Shown: one piece after another, positions 25,080 through 33,726 of the stretch
Position numbering within the stretch: position 1 is the first letter of the stretch
Layout: every line of letters starts with the position of its first letter
Assembly (NCBI RefSeq): GCF_001042985.1
Contig: NZ_JYKY01000019.1
Location: 1-64,000, forward strand
Direction: 5' to 3'
Length of the DNA: 64,000 nt
From: Pseudomonas lundensis
GTDB lineage: Bacteria; Pseudomonadota; Gammaproteobacteria; Pseudomonadales; Pseudomonadaceae
The notes under the pieces: generated by a model
The model's database searches: none
What the model was told of the DNA's origin: nothing
The model's input: only the letters and a program-made list of their open reading frames with translations
Translations under genes and position numbers: made by a program

Positions 25080-26645
25080 TTAGCGGTTAAACCGCTCCAC
25101 CAGCGAGTACTGCACGTTCACGGTCTGGGTCAGTTCTTCGCTCAATTGCGCCGAGCGCTGGGCCTGATCGGAGGTCTGGTCAGCCAGGTCAGCGATGGTG
25201 CTGATGTTGCGGCTGATTTCTTCTGCGACCGAGCTTTGCTCTTCGGTGGCGGCGGCAATTTGCGTGGTCATGTCGGTGATGTTGGCCACCGCTTCACTGA
25301 TCCCCACCAGCGCCTGATCGGCTTCCAGGACCCGTGCTACGCCTTCTTCGGCCTGACGATGCCCGGCGTCCATGGTGTGCACGGCGCTGGCTGCCGTCTG
25401 TTGCAGTTTGGCAATCAGGCTGTGGATCTGGCCGGTCGAGGTGCTGGTGCGTTGCGCCAGTTGGCGCACTTCATCCGCCACCACGGCAAAGCCACGGCCC
25501 ATTTCCCCGGCGCGGGCCGCTTCAATGGCGGCATTGAGGGCCAGCAGGTTGGTCTGGTCGGCAATGCCTTTGATCACGTCTACCACGCCGCCGATTTCAT
25601 CGCTGTCCTTGGCTAGCTGGGTAACGGTCGCGCCGGTTTCACCGACCACTACCGACAGGCGCTCGATGGCTTCGCGGGTTTCCCCGGCGATGTCGCGGCC
25701 GCGACTGGTCAGGCGGTTGGCTTCCTGGGTGGCGTCCGCGGTGCGTTGCACGTGGCTGGCCACTTCTTGCGTGGTGGCCGCCATCTGGTTTACGGCGGTG
25801 GCCACTTGCTCGGTTTCCAGGCGCTGGCGCTCAAGCCCGCTGGAGCTTTGATGCGCCAGGGCGTCGGACTGACGGGCCTGATCGCTCAAGTGCTCGGCGG
25901 TGTCCTGCAAGCGCGTCAGGCAGGTTTTCAGGCGGGCTTCCTGGCTGAGAATGGACATCTCCAGACGCGCCTGCGGGCCACGGCTGTCGGTGTACATCTG
26001 CGCAATCAGCGGGTCAGACGTGGTCTGTTCCGCCAGGCGCAGTAAGCGTTTGATCCCGCGTTGCTGCCAGGTCAGGCCCAGCAGGCCCAGCGGAATGGAC
26101 AACAATGCCGCCAGTGCAAACCCCCAGCTGGAGGTGAGCAGGGCGCCAATCATGAAGCTCAACTGGCTGACCAGAATGAACGGCAGCCAGTCCTGCACCA
26201 CCGGCAGCCACTTGTCGCGCTGCGGAATCGCAGGCTTGCCGCGGTTGATCCGCGAATACAGGGCTTCGGCGCGACGAATTTGTTCGGCGGTCGGTTTGAC
26301 CCGCACCGACTCGTACCCCACCACACGCTCGTTTTCAAACACCGGCGTGACATAGGCATTGACCCAATAATGGTCGCCGGTCTTGCAGCGGTTTTTAACG
26401 ATGCCCATCCACGGCAGGCCCTTTTTCAGGGTGGTCCACATGTGGTCAAAGACCGCTGGCGGCACATCGGGATGGCGCACGAGGTTGTGCGGCGCGCGCA
26501 TCAGCTCATCACGCGAGAAGCCGCTGATCTCGACAAAGGCGTCGTTGCAATACGTGATCACACCTTTGGCGTCGGTCGTGGAAATCAACCGTTGCTGAGC
26601 GGGGAATGTGCGTTCGCGTTGTGTGATGGGCTGGTTATTACGCAT
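25080..26645 (-). CDS. aer: Aer-like aerotaxis chemoreceptor with PAS domain
   Basis: 521 residues: PAS domain (about 20-115, with VITYCNDAFVEISGF and NLVRHPDVPPAVFDHMW), two close hydrophobic segments (about 150-195), and the chemoreceptor signalling domain with the tip DQTNLLALNAAIEAARAGEMGRG. No periplasmic domain. Neighbours (cbb3 operons on one side, acnA on the other) match my memory of aer in P. aeruginosa. It is paralogous to the receptor at 676-2241; both have the same length and nearly the same PAS domain, but the linker between tip and C-terminus differs. A flagellar sigma factor promoter is predicted just upstream. Confidence 0.9.
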   Translation of the reverse strand: MRNNQPITQRERTFPAQQRLISTTDAKGVITYCNDAFVEISGFSRDELMRAPHNLVRHPDVPPAVFDHMWTTLKKGLPWMGIVKNRCKTGDHYWVNAYVTPVFENERVVGYESVRVKPTAEQIRRAEALYSRINRGKPAIPQRDKWLPVVQDWLPFILVSQLSFMIGALLTSSWGFALAALLSIPLGLLGLTWQQRGIKRLLRLAEQTTSDPLIAQMYTDSRGPQARLEMSILSQEARLKTCLTRLQDTAEHLSDQARQSDALAHQSSSGLERQRLETEQVATAVNQMAATTQEVASHVQRTADATQEANRLTSRGRDIAGETREAIERLSVVVGETGATVTQLAKDSDEIGGVVDVIKGIADQTNLLALNAAIEAARAGEMGRGFAVVADEVRQLAQRTSTSTGQIHSLIAKLQQTAASAVHTMDAGHRQAEEGVARVLEADQALVGISEAVANITDMTTQIAAATEEQSSVAEEISRNISTIADLADQTSDQAQRSAQLSEELTQTVNVQYSLVERFNR

Positions 26646-26674
26646 GTCGTTTCAATCCGCAAGGCTTTGAAAGG

Positions 26675-26701
26675 GTGTCGGCGTCGGGTGGGATTTGTTT
26701 A
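26675..26701 (-). promoter_or_regulatory. Candidate FliA (sigma28) promoter of aer
   Basis: On the minus strand TAAA (26698-26701), exactly 15 bases, then GCCGACAC (26675-26682) matches the flagellar consensus TAAA-N15-GCCGATAA at all four -35 bases and six of eight -10 bases. It lies 30 bases before the chemoreceptor start, as expected for a chemotaxis gene. Confidence 0.6.
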
Positions 26702-26759
26702 ATTTATATTTCAGTCAACGGGCGCCATTGAGGGCGCCGCGCAGGCCGCGATTCGGTGC

Positions 26760-27551
26760 TCAGGGCATCAGCATCGGGTAGGTAAAAAAAACAAAGTGCA
26801 GCACGTTGAGTCCCAAATGGGTGGCAATCGCTGCCCCCAGGCCGCCAAAACGGTAGGCCAGACCATAGCCGAGCCCTGCGATTCCCGCCAACAGCATCCA
26901 TTGCCAGCCTGCGGCAAAATGCGCCAGGCCAAACAACAGCGAGGCGATCACCAGCGCGAGGGTCTGGCCATAGGGCAGCTGTTTGAACCAGCGGCTCAGT
27001 CCGCCTTGCACATAGCCGCGAAACAGCGCTTCTTCGACCAGGGTCACCAGCAGCAGGTTGTTCAATAGCCACAGCCAACCCTGCGCTGGCCATTTCGGTG
27101 CCCAGGCGATCATACCCAGCAGTAAGGCGCCGCCCAGCGCACCCATTGCCGCCAGCGCCAGCCCCATCAAGGTCGCGCCCAGCGAGGCACGCCAGTTGAA
27201 GCGCGTGGCAATCCACGGGCACACCAGCAGCAACCAGAACCCGATCAGCGGTTTGTCCAGGTTCAGGTACATCGAGAAGGGCACCGCATCGGCGGTCAGC
27301 CGTTCGGGGGCGATGGCGCGGCCGTTGTGAAAACCCGGCAGCCAGTGCAGGGCCAGCGCCAGTGCCAGCAGCACAAACAGGCCGTGCCCGGCATAGCGCA
27401 GGTATGGAGTACGGGTTTGTAACACCGCGAGCCCGCTGATGATGAGCAATGACAAGGCGGTGATGACTTGCAGGCTTAATTGGCCGTAGCTCAGGGCCAG
27501 GCCGTAGCCCAAGGTTAAGAGGGCCAGATAAGGCCAAGGCTGTGCACGCAT
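26760..27551 (-). CDS. CPBP-family intramembrane metalloprotease
   Basis: 263 residues with about eight hydrophobic segments. The three conserved motifs of the ABI/CPBP (CAAX protease) family are visible: EEALFRGYVQ, FGLAHFAAGW, and ATHLGLNVLHF, which carry the catalytic Glu and the metal-binding His residues. Bacterial members are linked to peptide processing, but the substrate here is unknown. It starts at 27551 (MRAQPWPYLALL). The acnA terminator lies just upstream, so it probably has its own promoter in the short gap. Confidence 0.88.
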   Translation of the reverse strand: MRAQPWPYLALLTLGYGLALSYGQLSLQVITALSLLIISGLAVLQTRTPYLRYAGHGLFVLLALALALHWLPGFHNGRAIAPERLTADAVPFSMYLNLDKPLIGFWLLLVCPWIATRFNWRASLGATLMGLALAAMGALGGALLLGMIAWAPKWPAQGWLWLLNNLLLVTLVEEALFRGYVQGGLSRWFKQLPYGQTLALVIASLLFGLAHFAAGWQWMLLAGIAGLGYGLAYRFGGLGAAIATHLGLNVLHFVFFTYPMLMP

Positions 27552-27572
27552 GAAAATCCCTTGAGTGATCGT

Positions 27573-27604
27573 TAAAAAAAACGCCCCGAAGGGCGTTCGG
27601 GGCG
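27573..27604 (-). terminator. Rho-independent terminator of acnA
   Basis: On the minus strand CGCCCCGAA pairs with TTCGGGGCG around CGCCC, followed by eight T. It lies 64 bases past the acnA stop. Confidence 0.9.
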
Positions 27605-27667
27605 CGTCAGTATAACGATCAGGCTTTTACGGATTTATCAATAAACGTCGTAAGTGCCGCCCGGATG

Positions 27668-30409
27668 TCAGGAGGCAATCAGTTGACGCAGCACGTAATG
27701 CAGAATGCCTCCGGCTTTGAAGTACTCGACCTCGTTCAGGGTGTCGATGCGGCACAGCACCTCGACCTGTTCCTGGCTCCCGTCTTCACGGGTGATGACC
27801 AGGGTCAGGTTCATGCGCGGCTGCAACTGGGCGCCGGTCAGGCCGAGAATGTCGAGGGTTTCCTTGCCGGTCAGGTTCAGGCTTTTGCGGTTCTGGTCCA
27901 GCTTGAACTGCAACGGCAACACACCCATGCCCACCAGGTTGGAGCGGTGGATACGCTCGAAGCTTTCGGCAATCACCGCCTTGACCCCCAGCAGGTTGGT
28001 GCCTTTAGCGGCCCAGTCACGGCTGGAGCCAGTGCCGTATTCCTGACCGGCAATCACCACCAGCGGCGTGCCGGATGCCTGATAGCGCATGGCTGCGTCG
28101 TAGATCGACAGCTTCTCGCCAGTGGGGATGTAAAGCGTGTTGCCGCCTTCTTCACCGCCAAGCATTTCGTTGCGAATGCGGATGTTGGCGAATGTGCCGC
28201 GCATCATGACTTCATGGTTGCCGCGGCGTGAGCCATAGGAGTTGAAATCCCGGGGTTCGACGCCTTTTTCGCGCAGGTAGCGCCCGGCCGGGCTGTCCGC
28301 CTTGATATTACCGGCAGGGGAGATGTGGTCAGTGGTGACCGAATCCCCAAGCAAGGCCAGCACCCGGGCGGCCTTGACGTCGGTAATGACCGGCAAGGGT
28401 CCGCTGATGTCGTCGAAGAACGGCGGGTGTTGAATGTAGGTCGAGTCCTCTTGCCACACGTAAGTGGCCGCTTGCGGCACTTCAATGGCTTGCCACTGCT
28501 CGTCCCCGGCAAACACCTCGGCGTATTCCTTGTGGAACATCGCGGTGCTGACCTGCGCCACGGCATCGGCGATCTCTTTTTGGCTGGGCCAGATGTCGCG
28601 CAGGTAGACCGGTTGGCCATCCTTGCCCATGCCCAGCGGCTCGCTGCTGATGTCCGTGCGCACACTGCCAGCCAGCGCATAAGCCACCACCAGAGGGGGC
28701 GAGGCGAGCCAGTTGGTTTTCACCAACGGGTGAACACGGCCTTCGAAGTTGCGGTTGCCCGACAACACGGAAGCCACGGTCAGGTCGTTCTGGGTGATGG
28801 CTTTTTCAATGGGTTCAGGCAGCGGCCCGGAGTTGCCGATACACGTCGTGCAGCCGTAGCCCACCAGCGAGAAGCCCAGTTGATCCAGATAAGGCGTCAG
28901 CCCGGCAGCTTTGTAGTAATCGGTGACCACTTTGGAGCCGGGCGCAAGGGAGGTTTTGACCCAAGGCTGGGTCATCAGGCCTTTTTCCACGGCTTTCTTG
29001 GCCACCAGACCGGCCGCCATCATCACGCTCGGGTTGGAGGTGTTGGTGCAAGAGGTGATTGCGGCAATCACCACGGCGCCATTTTTCAGGCGATAGGTTT
29101 TGCCTTCCCAACTGTATTCAGCTTCGCCCACCAAATCGGCATTGCCCACCGCCACGCCACCACCGCCCTCGCTCTCAAGGCGGCCTTCTTCTTTATTGGT
29201 GGGTTTGAATTGCAGGCTCAGGAAGTCATCGAAGGCCTGACCCACGTTCGGCAGCGACACGCGGTCTTGCGGGCGCTTTGGCCCGGCCAGGCTGGCTTGC
29301 ACGGTGCCCATGTCGAGGGACAAGGTGTCGGTGAACACCGGCTCCTGACCCGGCTCGCGCCACAGGCCCTGCGCTTTGCAATAGGCTTCGACCAGTTTTA
29401 CCGTGGCCTCGGGGCGACCTGACAGGCGCAGGTAGTCCAGCGTGATGTCATCCACCGGGAAAAAGCCGCAGGTTGCGCCATATTCGGGCGCCATGTTGGC
29501 CAGTGTGGCGCGGTCGGCCAGTGGCAAATCGGCCAGGCCGTCGCCATAAAACTCGACAAATTTGCCGACCACGCCTTTGCTGCGCAGCATTTGCGTGACG
29601 GTCAGCACCAGGTCGGTGGCGGTAATGCCTTCTTTGAGCTTACCGCTGAGTTTGAAACCCACCACTTCCGGGATCAGCATCGACACCGGCTGGCCAAGCA
29701 TCGCCGCTTCCGCTTCGATACCGCCCACGCCCCAGCCCAGTACGCCAAGGCCGTTAATCATGGTGGTGTGAGAGTCGGTCCCCACCAGCGTGTCGGGGAA
29801 GGCGTACGTGCGGCCGTCTTCTTCCTTGGTCCAGACCGTGCGGCCCAGGTACTCCAGGTTGACCTGATGGCAGATGCCGGTGCCCGGCGGTACGACGCTG
29901 AAATTGTCAAAAGCACTTTGGCCCCAGCGCAGAAACGCATAACGTTCGCCGTTGCGCTGCATCTCGATATCAACGTTCTGTTCAAAGGCACTGGGGCTGG
30001 CGAATTTATCGACCATCACTGAGTGGTCGATCACCAGGTCCACCGGCGACAGCGGGTTGATCCGCTGCGGGTCGCCACCGGCCTTGGCCATCGCGGCGCG
30101 CATGGCTGCCAGATCGACCACGGCGGGCACGCCGGTGAAGTCCTGCATCAACACCCGCGCCGGGCGGTACTGGATTTCGCGATCCGAACGGCGCTCTTTG
30201 AGCCAGGCGGCGAGCGCCTTGAGGTCGGACTCGGTGACGGTTTTATCGTCTTGCCAGCGCAGCAGGTTTTCCAGCAGCACCTTGAGCGACATGGGGAGCG
30301 TGCTCAAATCGCCAAGCGTATTGGCGGCCAATGGCAGGCTGAAATAGTGATAAGTCTTATCGTCGACTTTTAAGGTAGAGAGGGTCTTCAGGCTATCGAG
30401 GGAGGACAT
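27668..30409 (-). CDS. acnA: Aconitate hydratase A
   Basis: TCA-cycle enzyme that interconverts citrate and isocitrate; AcnA forms are stress-stable. 913 residues, the family length, when started at 30409, where AAGGAG is well placed; 15 further upstream codons are open. Cluster-binding cysteines are visible in ITSCTNTSNPSVM and GCTTCIGNSGPLPE, and substrate loops in DHSVMVDKF, GTDSHTTMINGLG and GTGSSRDWAAKG. It is followed by a strong terminator. Transcription is independent of rlmM, which diverges from it. Confidence 0.98.
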   Translation of the reverse strand: MSSLDSLKTLSTLKVDDKTYHYFSLPLAANTLGDLSTLPMSLKVLLENLLRWQDDKTVTESDLKALAAWLKERRSDREIQYRPARVLMQDFTGVPAVVDLAAMRAAMAKAGGDPQRINPLSPVDLVIDHSVMVDKFASPSAFEQNVDIEMQRNGERYAFLRWGQSAFDNFSVVPPGTGICHQVNLEYLGRTVWTKEEDGRTYAFPDTLVGTDSHTTMINGLGVLGWGVGGIEAEAAMLGQPVSMLIPEVVGFKLSGKLKEGITATDLVLTVTQMLRSKGVVGKFVEFYGDGLADLPLADRATLANMAPEYGATCGFFPVDDITLDYLRLSGRPEATVKLVEAYCKAQGLWREPGQEPVFTDTLSLDMGTVQASLAGPKRPQDRVSLPNVGQAFDDFLSLQFKPTNKEEGRLESEGGGGVAVGNADLVGEAEYSWEGKTYRLKNGAVVIAAITSCTNTSNPSVMMAAGLVAKKAVEKGLMTQPWVKTSLAPGSKVVTDYYKAAGLTPYLDQLGFSLVGYGCTTCIGNSGPLPEPIEKAITQNDLTVASVLSGNRNFEGRVHPLVKTNWLASPPLVVAYALAGSVRTDISSEPLGMGKDGQPVYLRDIWPSQKEIADAVAQVSTAMFHKEYAEVFAGDEQWQAIEVPQAATYVWQEDSTYIQHPPFFDDISGPLPVITDVKAARVLALLGDSVTTDHISPAGNIKADSPAGRYLREKGVEPRDFNSYGSRRGNHEVMMRGTFANIRIRNEMLGGEEGGNTLYIPTGEKLSIYDAAMRYQASGTPLVVIAGQEYGTGSSRDWAAKGTNLLGVKAVIAESFERIHRSNLVGMGVLPLQFKLDQNRKSLNLTGKETLDILGLTGAQLQPRMNLTLVITREDGSQEQVEVLCRIDTLNEVEYFKAGGILHYVLRQLIAS

Positions 30410-30716
30410 GAAATGACTCCTTAGATCCGCACGGTAACGGATCGTGTGGAACAAACTGAGCTTCTAACCTAGGGGCTGGTCGCGTGTCATTGCACGCCGC
30501 GCTCCGACGGGACGAAAGCCCACGGGGTATAGGGCGGCGGCTATGCAACGTGAACAGACCCTAGCCCTGATTCATCAAACTGGCTAATAACTGGACTGCC
30601 TAGGCAAGTTCAAGGTTCCAATCTCAGTTATCATGCCGGCCTTTTTGTGACAGTCCTTGCTCCAAAGCAGGGTTGTGCAGCGGACCAATCCTTGTCAGCT
30701 GCCCAGGAGTGATTCA
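30410..30716. other. Divergent intergenic region between acnA and rlmM
   Basis: 307 bases that must hold both promoters. I see no clear regulator box, RNA gene or small open frame with a ribosome-binding site. AAGGAGTC near 30416-30423 is the acnA ribosome-binding site on the minus strand and CCAGGAG near 30703-30709 is that of rlmM. Confidence 0.5.
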
Positions 30717-31793
30717 ATGAACACCGTTTTTATGCACTGCCGCCCCGGTTTTGAGGGTGAAGTCTGCTCGGAAATCGCCGAGCACGCCGCGCGCCTCAAT
30801 GTGTCCGGCTACGCCAAAGCCAAACCGGCCAGTGCCTGCGCCGAATTTGTGTGCACCGAAGAAGGCGGCGCTGAGCGGCTGATGCGCGGTTTGCGTTTTG
30901 CCGAGTTGATTTTCCCCCGCCAGTGGGCGCGGGGCACGTTCGTCGACCTGCCCGAAACCGACCGTATCAGCGTGATCCTCGACCGCATGGACGGTTTTCC
31001 GGTATGCGGCAGTCTATGGCTGGAAATGGTCGACACCAATGACGGCAAAGAGCTGTCCAATTTCTGTAAAAAGTTTGACGCCCATTTACGCAAGGCGCTG
31101 ATTAAAGCCGGCAAATTGGTGGAAGACGATGACAGCAAGCCGCGCCTGTTGCTGACGGTCAAAAGTGGCCGTGAGTTGTTTCTCGGTCTGGCTGAGTCCG
31201 ACAACAGCGCAATGTGGCCTATGGGCATACCGCGCCTGAAGTTCCCCCGTGAAGCGCCGAGCCGCTCGACCTTGAAGCTTGAAGAGGCCTGGCACCATTT
31301 CATCCCTCGCGACCAGTGGGACGATCGCCTGCACAGCGACATGACCGGGGTTGACCTCGGCGCCGCGCCCGGCGGCTGGACGTGGCAGCTGGTCAATCGC
31401 GGCATGCTGGTCACGGCTATCGACAACGGCCCAATGGCCGAAAGCCTGATGGACACCGGCCTGGTCCAGCACTTGATGGCCGACGGTTTTACCTTCAAGC
31501 CGCGTCAACCGGTGGACTGGATGGTCTGCGATATCGTTGAAAAGCCCGCGCGCAATGCGGCGATGCTGGAAGAGTGGATCGGCGAAGGTCATTGCCGTGA
31601 GGCGGTGGTCAACCTCAAATTGCCGATGAAACAGCGCTATGCCGAAGTCCGGCGTTTGCTCGACCGTATCGCTGAGGGCTTCAAGGCGCGTGGCATCACG
31701 GTGGAGATCGGCTGCAAGCAGCTGTACCACGACCGTGAAGAAGTCACCTGCCATTTGCGTCGAATCGACGTCAAAAAACCCAAATCTCGCTGA
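30717..31793 (+). CDS. rlmM: 23S rRNA 2'-O-methyltransferase RlmM
   Basis: 358 residues. An N-terminal THUMP-like part (RPGFEGEVCSEIAEHAARL) is followed by a Rossmann methyltransferase with SAM motif GVDLGAAPGGWTWQLV (about residues 217-232), then MVCDIVEKP and VVNLKLPMKQRY, which supply the catalytic Lys-Asp-Lys residues. RlmM methylates C2498 of 23S rRNA. The start at 30717 has AGGAG seven bases upstream; the open frame extends 20 codons further but without a site. tusA follows after 14 bases, likely in one operon. Confidence 0.95.
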   Translation: MNTVFMHCRPGFEGEVCSEIAEHAARLNVSGYAKAKPASACAEFVCTEEGGAERLMRGLRFAELIFPRQWARGTFVDLPETDRISVILDRMDGFPVCGSLWLEMVDTNDGKELSNFCKKFDAHLRKALIKAGKLVEDDDSKPRLLLTVKSGRELFLGLAESDNSAMWPMGIPRLKFPREAPSRSTLKLEEAWHHFIPRDQWDDRLHSDMTGVDLGAAPGGWTWQLVNRGMLVTAIDNGPMAESLMDTGLVQHLMADGFTFKPRQPVDWMVCDIVEKPARNAAMLEEWIGEGHCREAVVNLKLPMKQRYAEVRRLLDRIAEGFKARGITVEIGCKQLYHDREEVTCHLRRIDVKKPKSR

Positions 31794-31807
31794 TTCAGGA
31801 GTTACTG

Positions 31808-32056
31808 ATGATTCTTGCTGACCTGCCGGTTGACGGCACGCTGGACGCCACCGGGCTCAACTGCCCGGAGCCTGTCATGATGTTGCACCAACACATTCGG
31901 GACCTGATGCCGGGCGGCCTGTTGAAGGTGATCGCCACCGATCCGTCCACGCGCCGGGACATTCCAAAATTCTGTGCGTTTCTCGACCATGAACTGATCG
32001 GTCAGACAGAAGAAGCGGGGACTTACCTGTACTGGATCCGTAAGAAGCAGGGCTGA
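31808..32056 (+). CDS. tusA: Sulfur carrier protein TusA
   Basis: 82 residues. The motif LDATGLNCPEPVMMLHQHI contains the active Cys of the CPxP motif that carries persulfide from the cysteine desulfurase to later carriers in tRNA thiolation and other sulfur transfers. AGGAG lies seven bases before the ATG. It is immediately downstream of rlmM, so both genes act in RNA modification. Confidence 0.94.
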   Translation: MILADLPVDGTLDATGLNCPEPVMMLHQHIRDLMPGGLLKVIATDPSTRRDIPKFCAFLDHELIGQTEEAGTYLYWIRKKQG

Positions 32057-32095
32057 ACCCCAAGGTGACCCGCAGCCGCTATCAAGGGCTGCGAA

Positions 32096-32112
32096 GGGTT
32101 GCACTGCAACCC
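32096..32112. terminator. Small hairpin between tusA and the MATE gene
   Basis: GGGTTGCA pairs with TGCAACCC in the gap between convergent genes. A second hairpin CGCAGCC / GGCTGCG lies just before it. Neither is followed by a T run, so terminator activity is uncertain. Confidence 0.35.
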
Positions 32113-32146
32113 CGCCAAGCAAGCGTTTGGTTGAAGCGCCAGCCGG

Positions 32147-33550
32147 TTATTTGCCGGCGGCGCGAATGCGTTTTTTCGCGCTGCTCACCAGGCGCACGCT
32201 GAGCATCAGCGCCGCGCAGGTCAGGCCCGCAATCAAGCCTTGCCACAACCCGCTCGGGCCGCTCGGCTCGCCCAGCCAGTCAGTCAGGCCCAGCGCATAC
32301 CCCACGGGCAACCCCACGCCCCAGTACGCAAACAAGGTCATGATCATCGTCACCCGGGTGTCTTGATAGCCGCGCAAGGCGCCTGCCGCCGTGACCTGAA
32401 TCACGTCCGAAAACTGAAACAGCGCCGCGAACACCAGCAACAACGTGGCGACTTCCAGCACCTGGGGGTCGGCGGTGTAAATACTGGCAATTGGCCCGCG
32501 CAGCAACAGAATCAAACTGGCCGAGATGAACGCCCAGATCAGCGCCGTGCCCATGCCCACGCCGGCCACAAATCGGGCTTCGCGCGGTTGCTGGCGGCCC
32601 AGTGCCTGACCGACGCGCACGGTAATGGCCATGCCCAGCGAATACGGGATCATGAACACCAGCGAACTGAAGTTAAGCGCAATCTGATGACCCGACACCA
32701 CGGTGGCGCCGAGGCTGCCGATCAACAGGGCGATCACCGCGAAGATGCTGGATTCAGCGAACACGGCGATACCGATGGGCAGGCCGACACTGAGCAGTCG
32801 CTTGAGAATCGGCCACTTCGGCCATTCAAAATGGCTGTACACCTGACTCGACTGATAGATCGCACCGCGCATCGTCCAGACCACCATGCCCAGGGCCATG
32901 AACCACATCACGATCGCCGTGGCCCAGCCGCAACCCACGCCGCCCATGGCCGGCACGCCAAAATGGCCGTAGATGAAGATGTAGTTGAGCGGAATGTTCA
33001 GTGCCAGCGCGATCAGGCCCAGCACCATGCTCGGCCGGGTTTTGCCCAGCCCGTCACTGAACCCGCGCAAGACGCAGTAAATCGCCACCGCGGGCATGCC
33101 GCTGGCAATCCCGTACAAATAGCCCATGCACGGCTCGATCAAGTCGGGGGCGACCTTCATCCAGTGCAGCAACGGTTCGGCAACCATCAAGATCCCGGCC
33201 GCGCACAGCCCGGTGATGAACGCCAGCCACAGGGCCTGGCGGACAATCGGGCCGATTTCGCCATGGGTGTTGGCGCCATAACGCTGGGCGACTTTCGGGG
33301 TGGTGGCCAGCAGAATCCCAGACATCAACAGAAACACCGGCACCCACACCGAGTTGCCCAGCGCCACCGCTGCCAGATCGCGCGGCCCGACGCGCCCGGC
33401 CATCACGGCGTCGACAAACCCCATGGCCGTCGTGGCCACTTGGGAAATGATGATGGGAAGCGCCAGGGCAAGCAGGGCGCGCACTTCTGTGCGCACCCGC
33501 GCAGGGCGGCTGACAGGGGGGGTAGCAAAATCAGGAGAAACAGCGTTCAC
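32147..33550 (-). CDS. MATE-family multidrug efflux transporter
   Basis: 467 residues if started at the GTG at 33550 (VNAVSPDFATPPVSR). About twelve membrane segments; typical MATE sequence includes LALPIIISQVATTAMGFVDAVMAGR in the first helices, NIPLNYIFIYG, and VGQALGRQQP in the second half. NorM/PmpM-type transporters export cationic drugs in exchange for sodium or protons. The open frame runs 39 codons further upstream through sequence unlike the family; the ribosome-binding site at either candidate is weak, so the start is not settled. Confidence 0.88.
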   Translation of the reverse strand: MNAVSPDFATPPVSRPARVRTEVRALLALALPIIISQVATTAMGFVDAVMAGRVGPRDLAAVALGNSVWVPVFLLMSGILLATTPKVAQRYGANTHGEIGPIVRQALWLAFITGLCAAGILMVAEPLLHWMKVAPDLIEPCMGYLYGIASGMPAVAIYCVLRGFSDGLGKTRPSMVLGLIALALNIPLNYIFIYGHFGVPAMGGVGCGWATAIVMWFMALGMVVWTMRGAIYQSSQVYSHFEWPKWPILKRLLSVGLPIGIAVFAESSIFAVIALLIGSLGATVVSGHQIALNFSSLVFMIPYSLGMAITVRVGQALGRQQPREARFVAGVGMGTALIWAFISASLILLLRGPIASIYTADPQVLEVATLLLVFAALFQFSDVIQVTAAGALRGYQDTRVTMIMTLFAYWGVGLPVGYALGLTDWLGEPSGPSGLWQGLIAGLTCAALMLSVRLVSSAKKRIRAAGK

Positions 33551-33726
33551 AAGTGTGCATCCAGCGTGTAGTAGGCGCAAAAGCGGGGATTGTACGCGCC
33601 CGGCACCGCCGGGCAACTGTGCAGTTGTAGTGCGTTTGTAAGCACCGGGGCTGAAGCGGTGTGACACCTTGCTGGCTCATTGTGTACAACAACGCCTACA
33701 CTGCTGCTCCGCCAAAGGAGCCTGCC

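Noticed and set aside
26646..26760. Anr box upstream of aer
   Set aside because: I looked because aer is reported to depend on Anr in P. aeruginosa, but no TTGAY-N4-RTCAA match is present; only a FliA-type promoter was seen.
26704..27537. Open frame of 277 codons opposite in frame to the CPBP gene
   Set aside because: It overlaps the CPBP gene on the same strand in another frame, and its translation is Arg/Pro/Gly-rich with no domain; the membrane protease has all family motifs.
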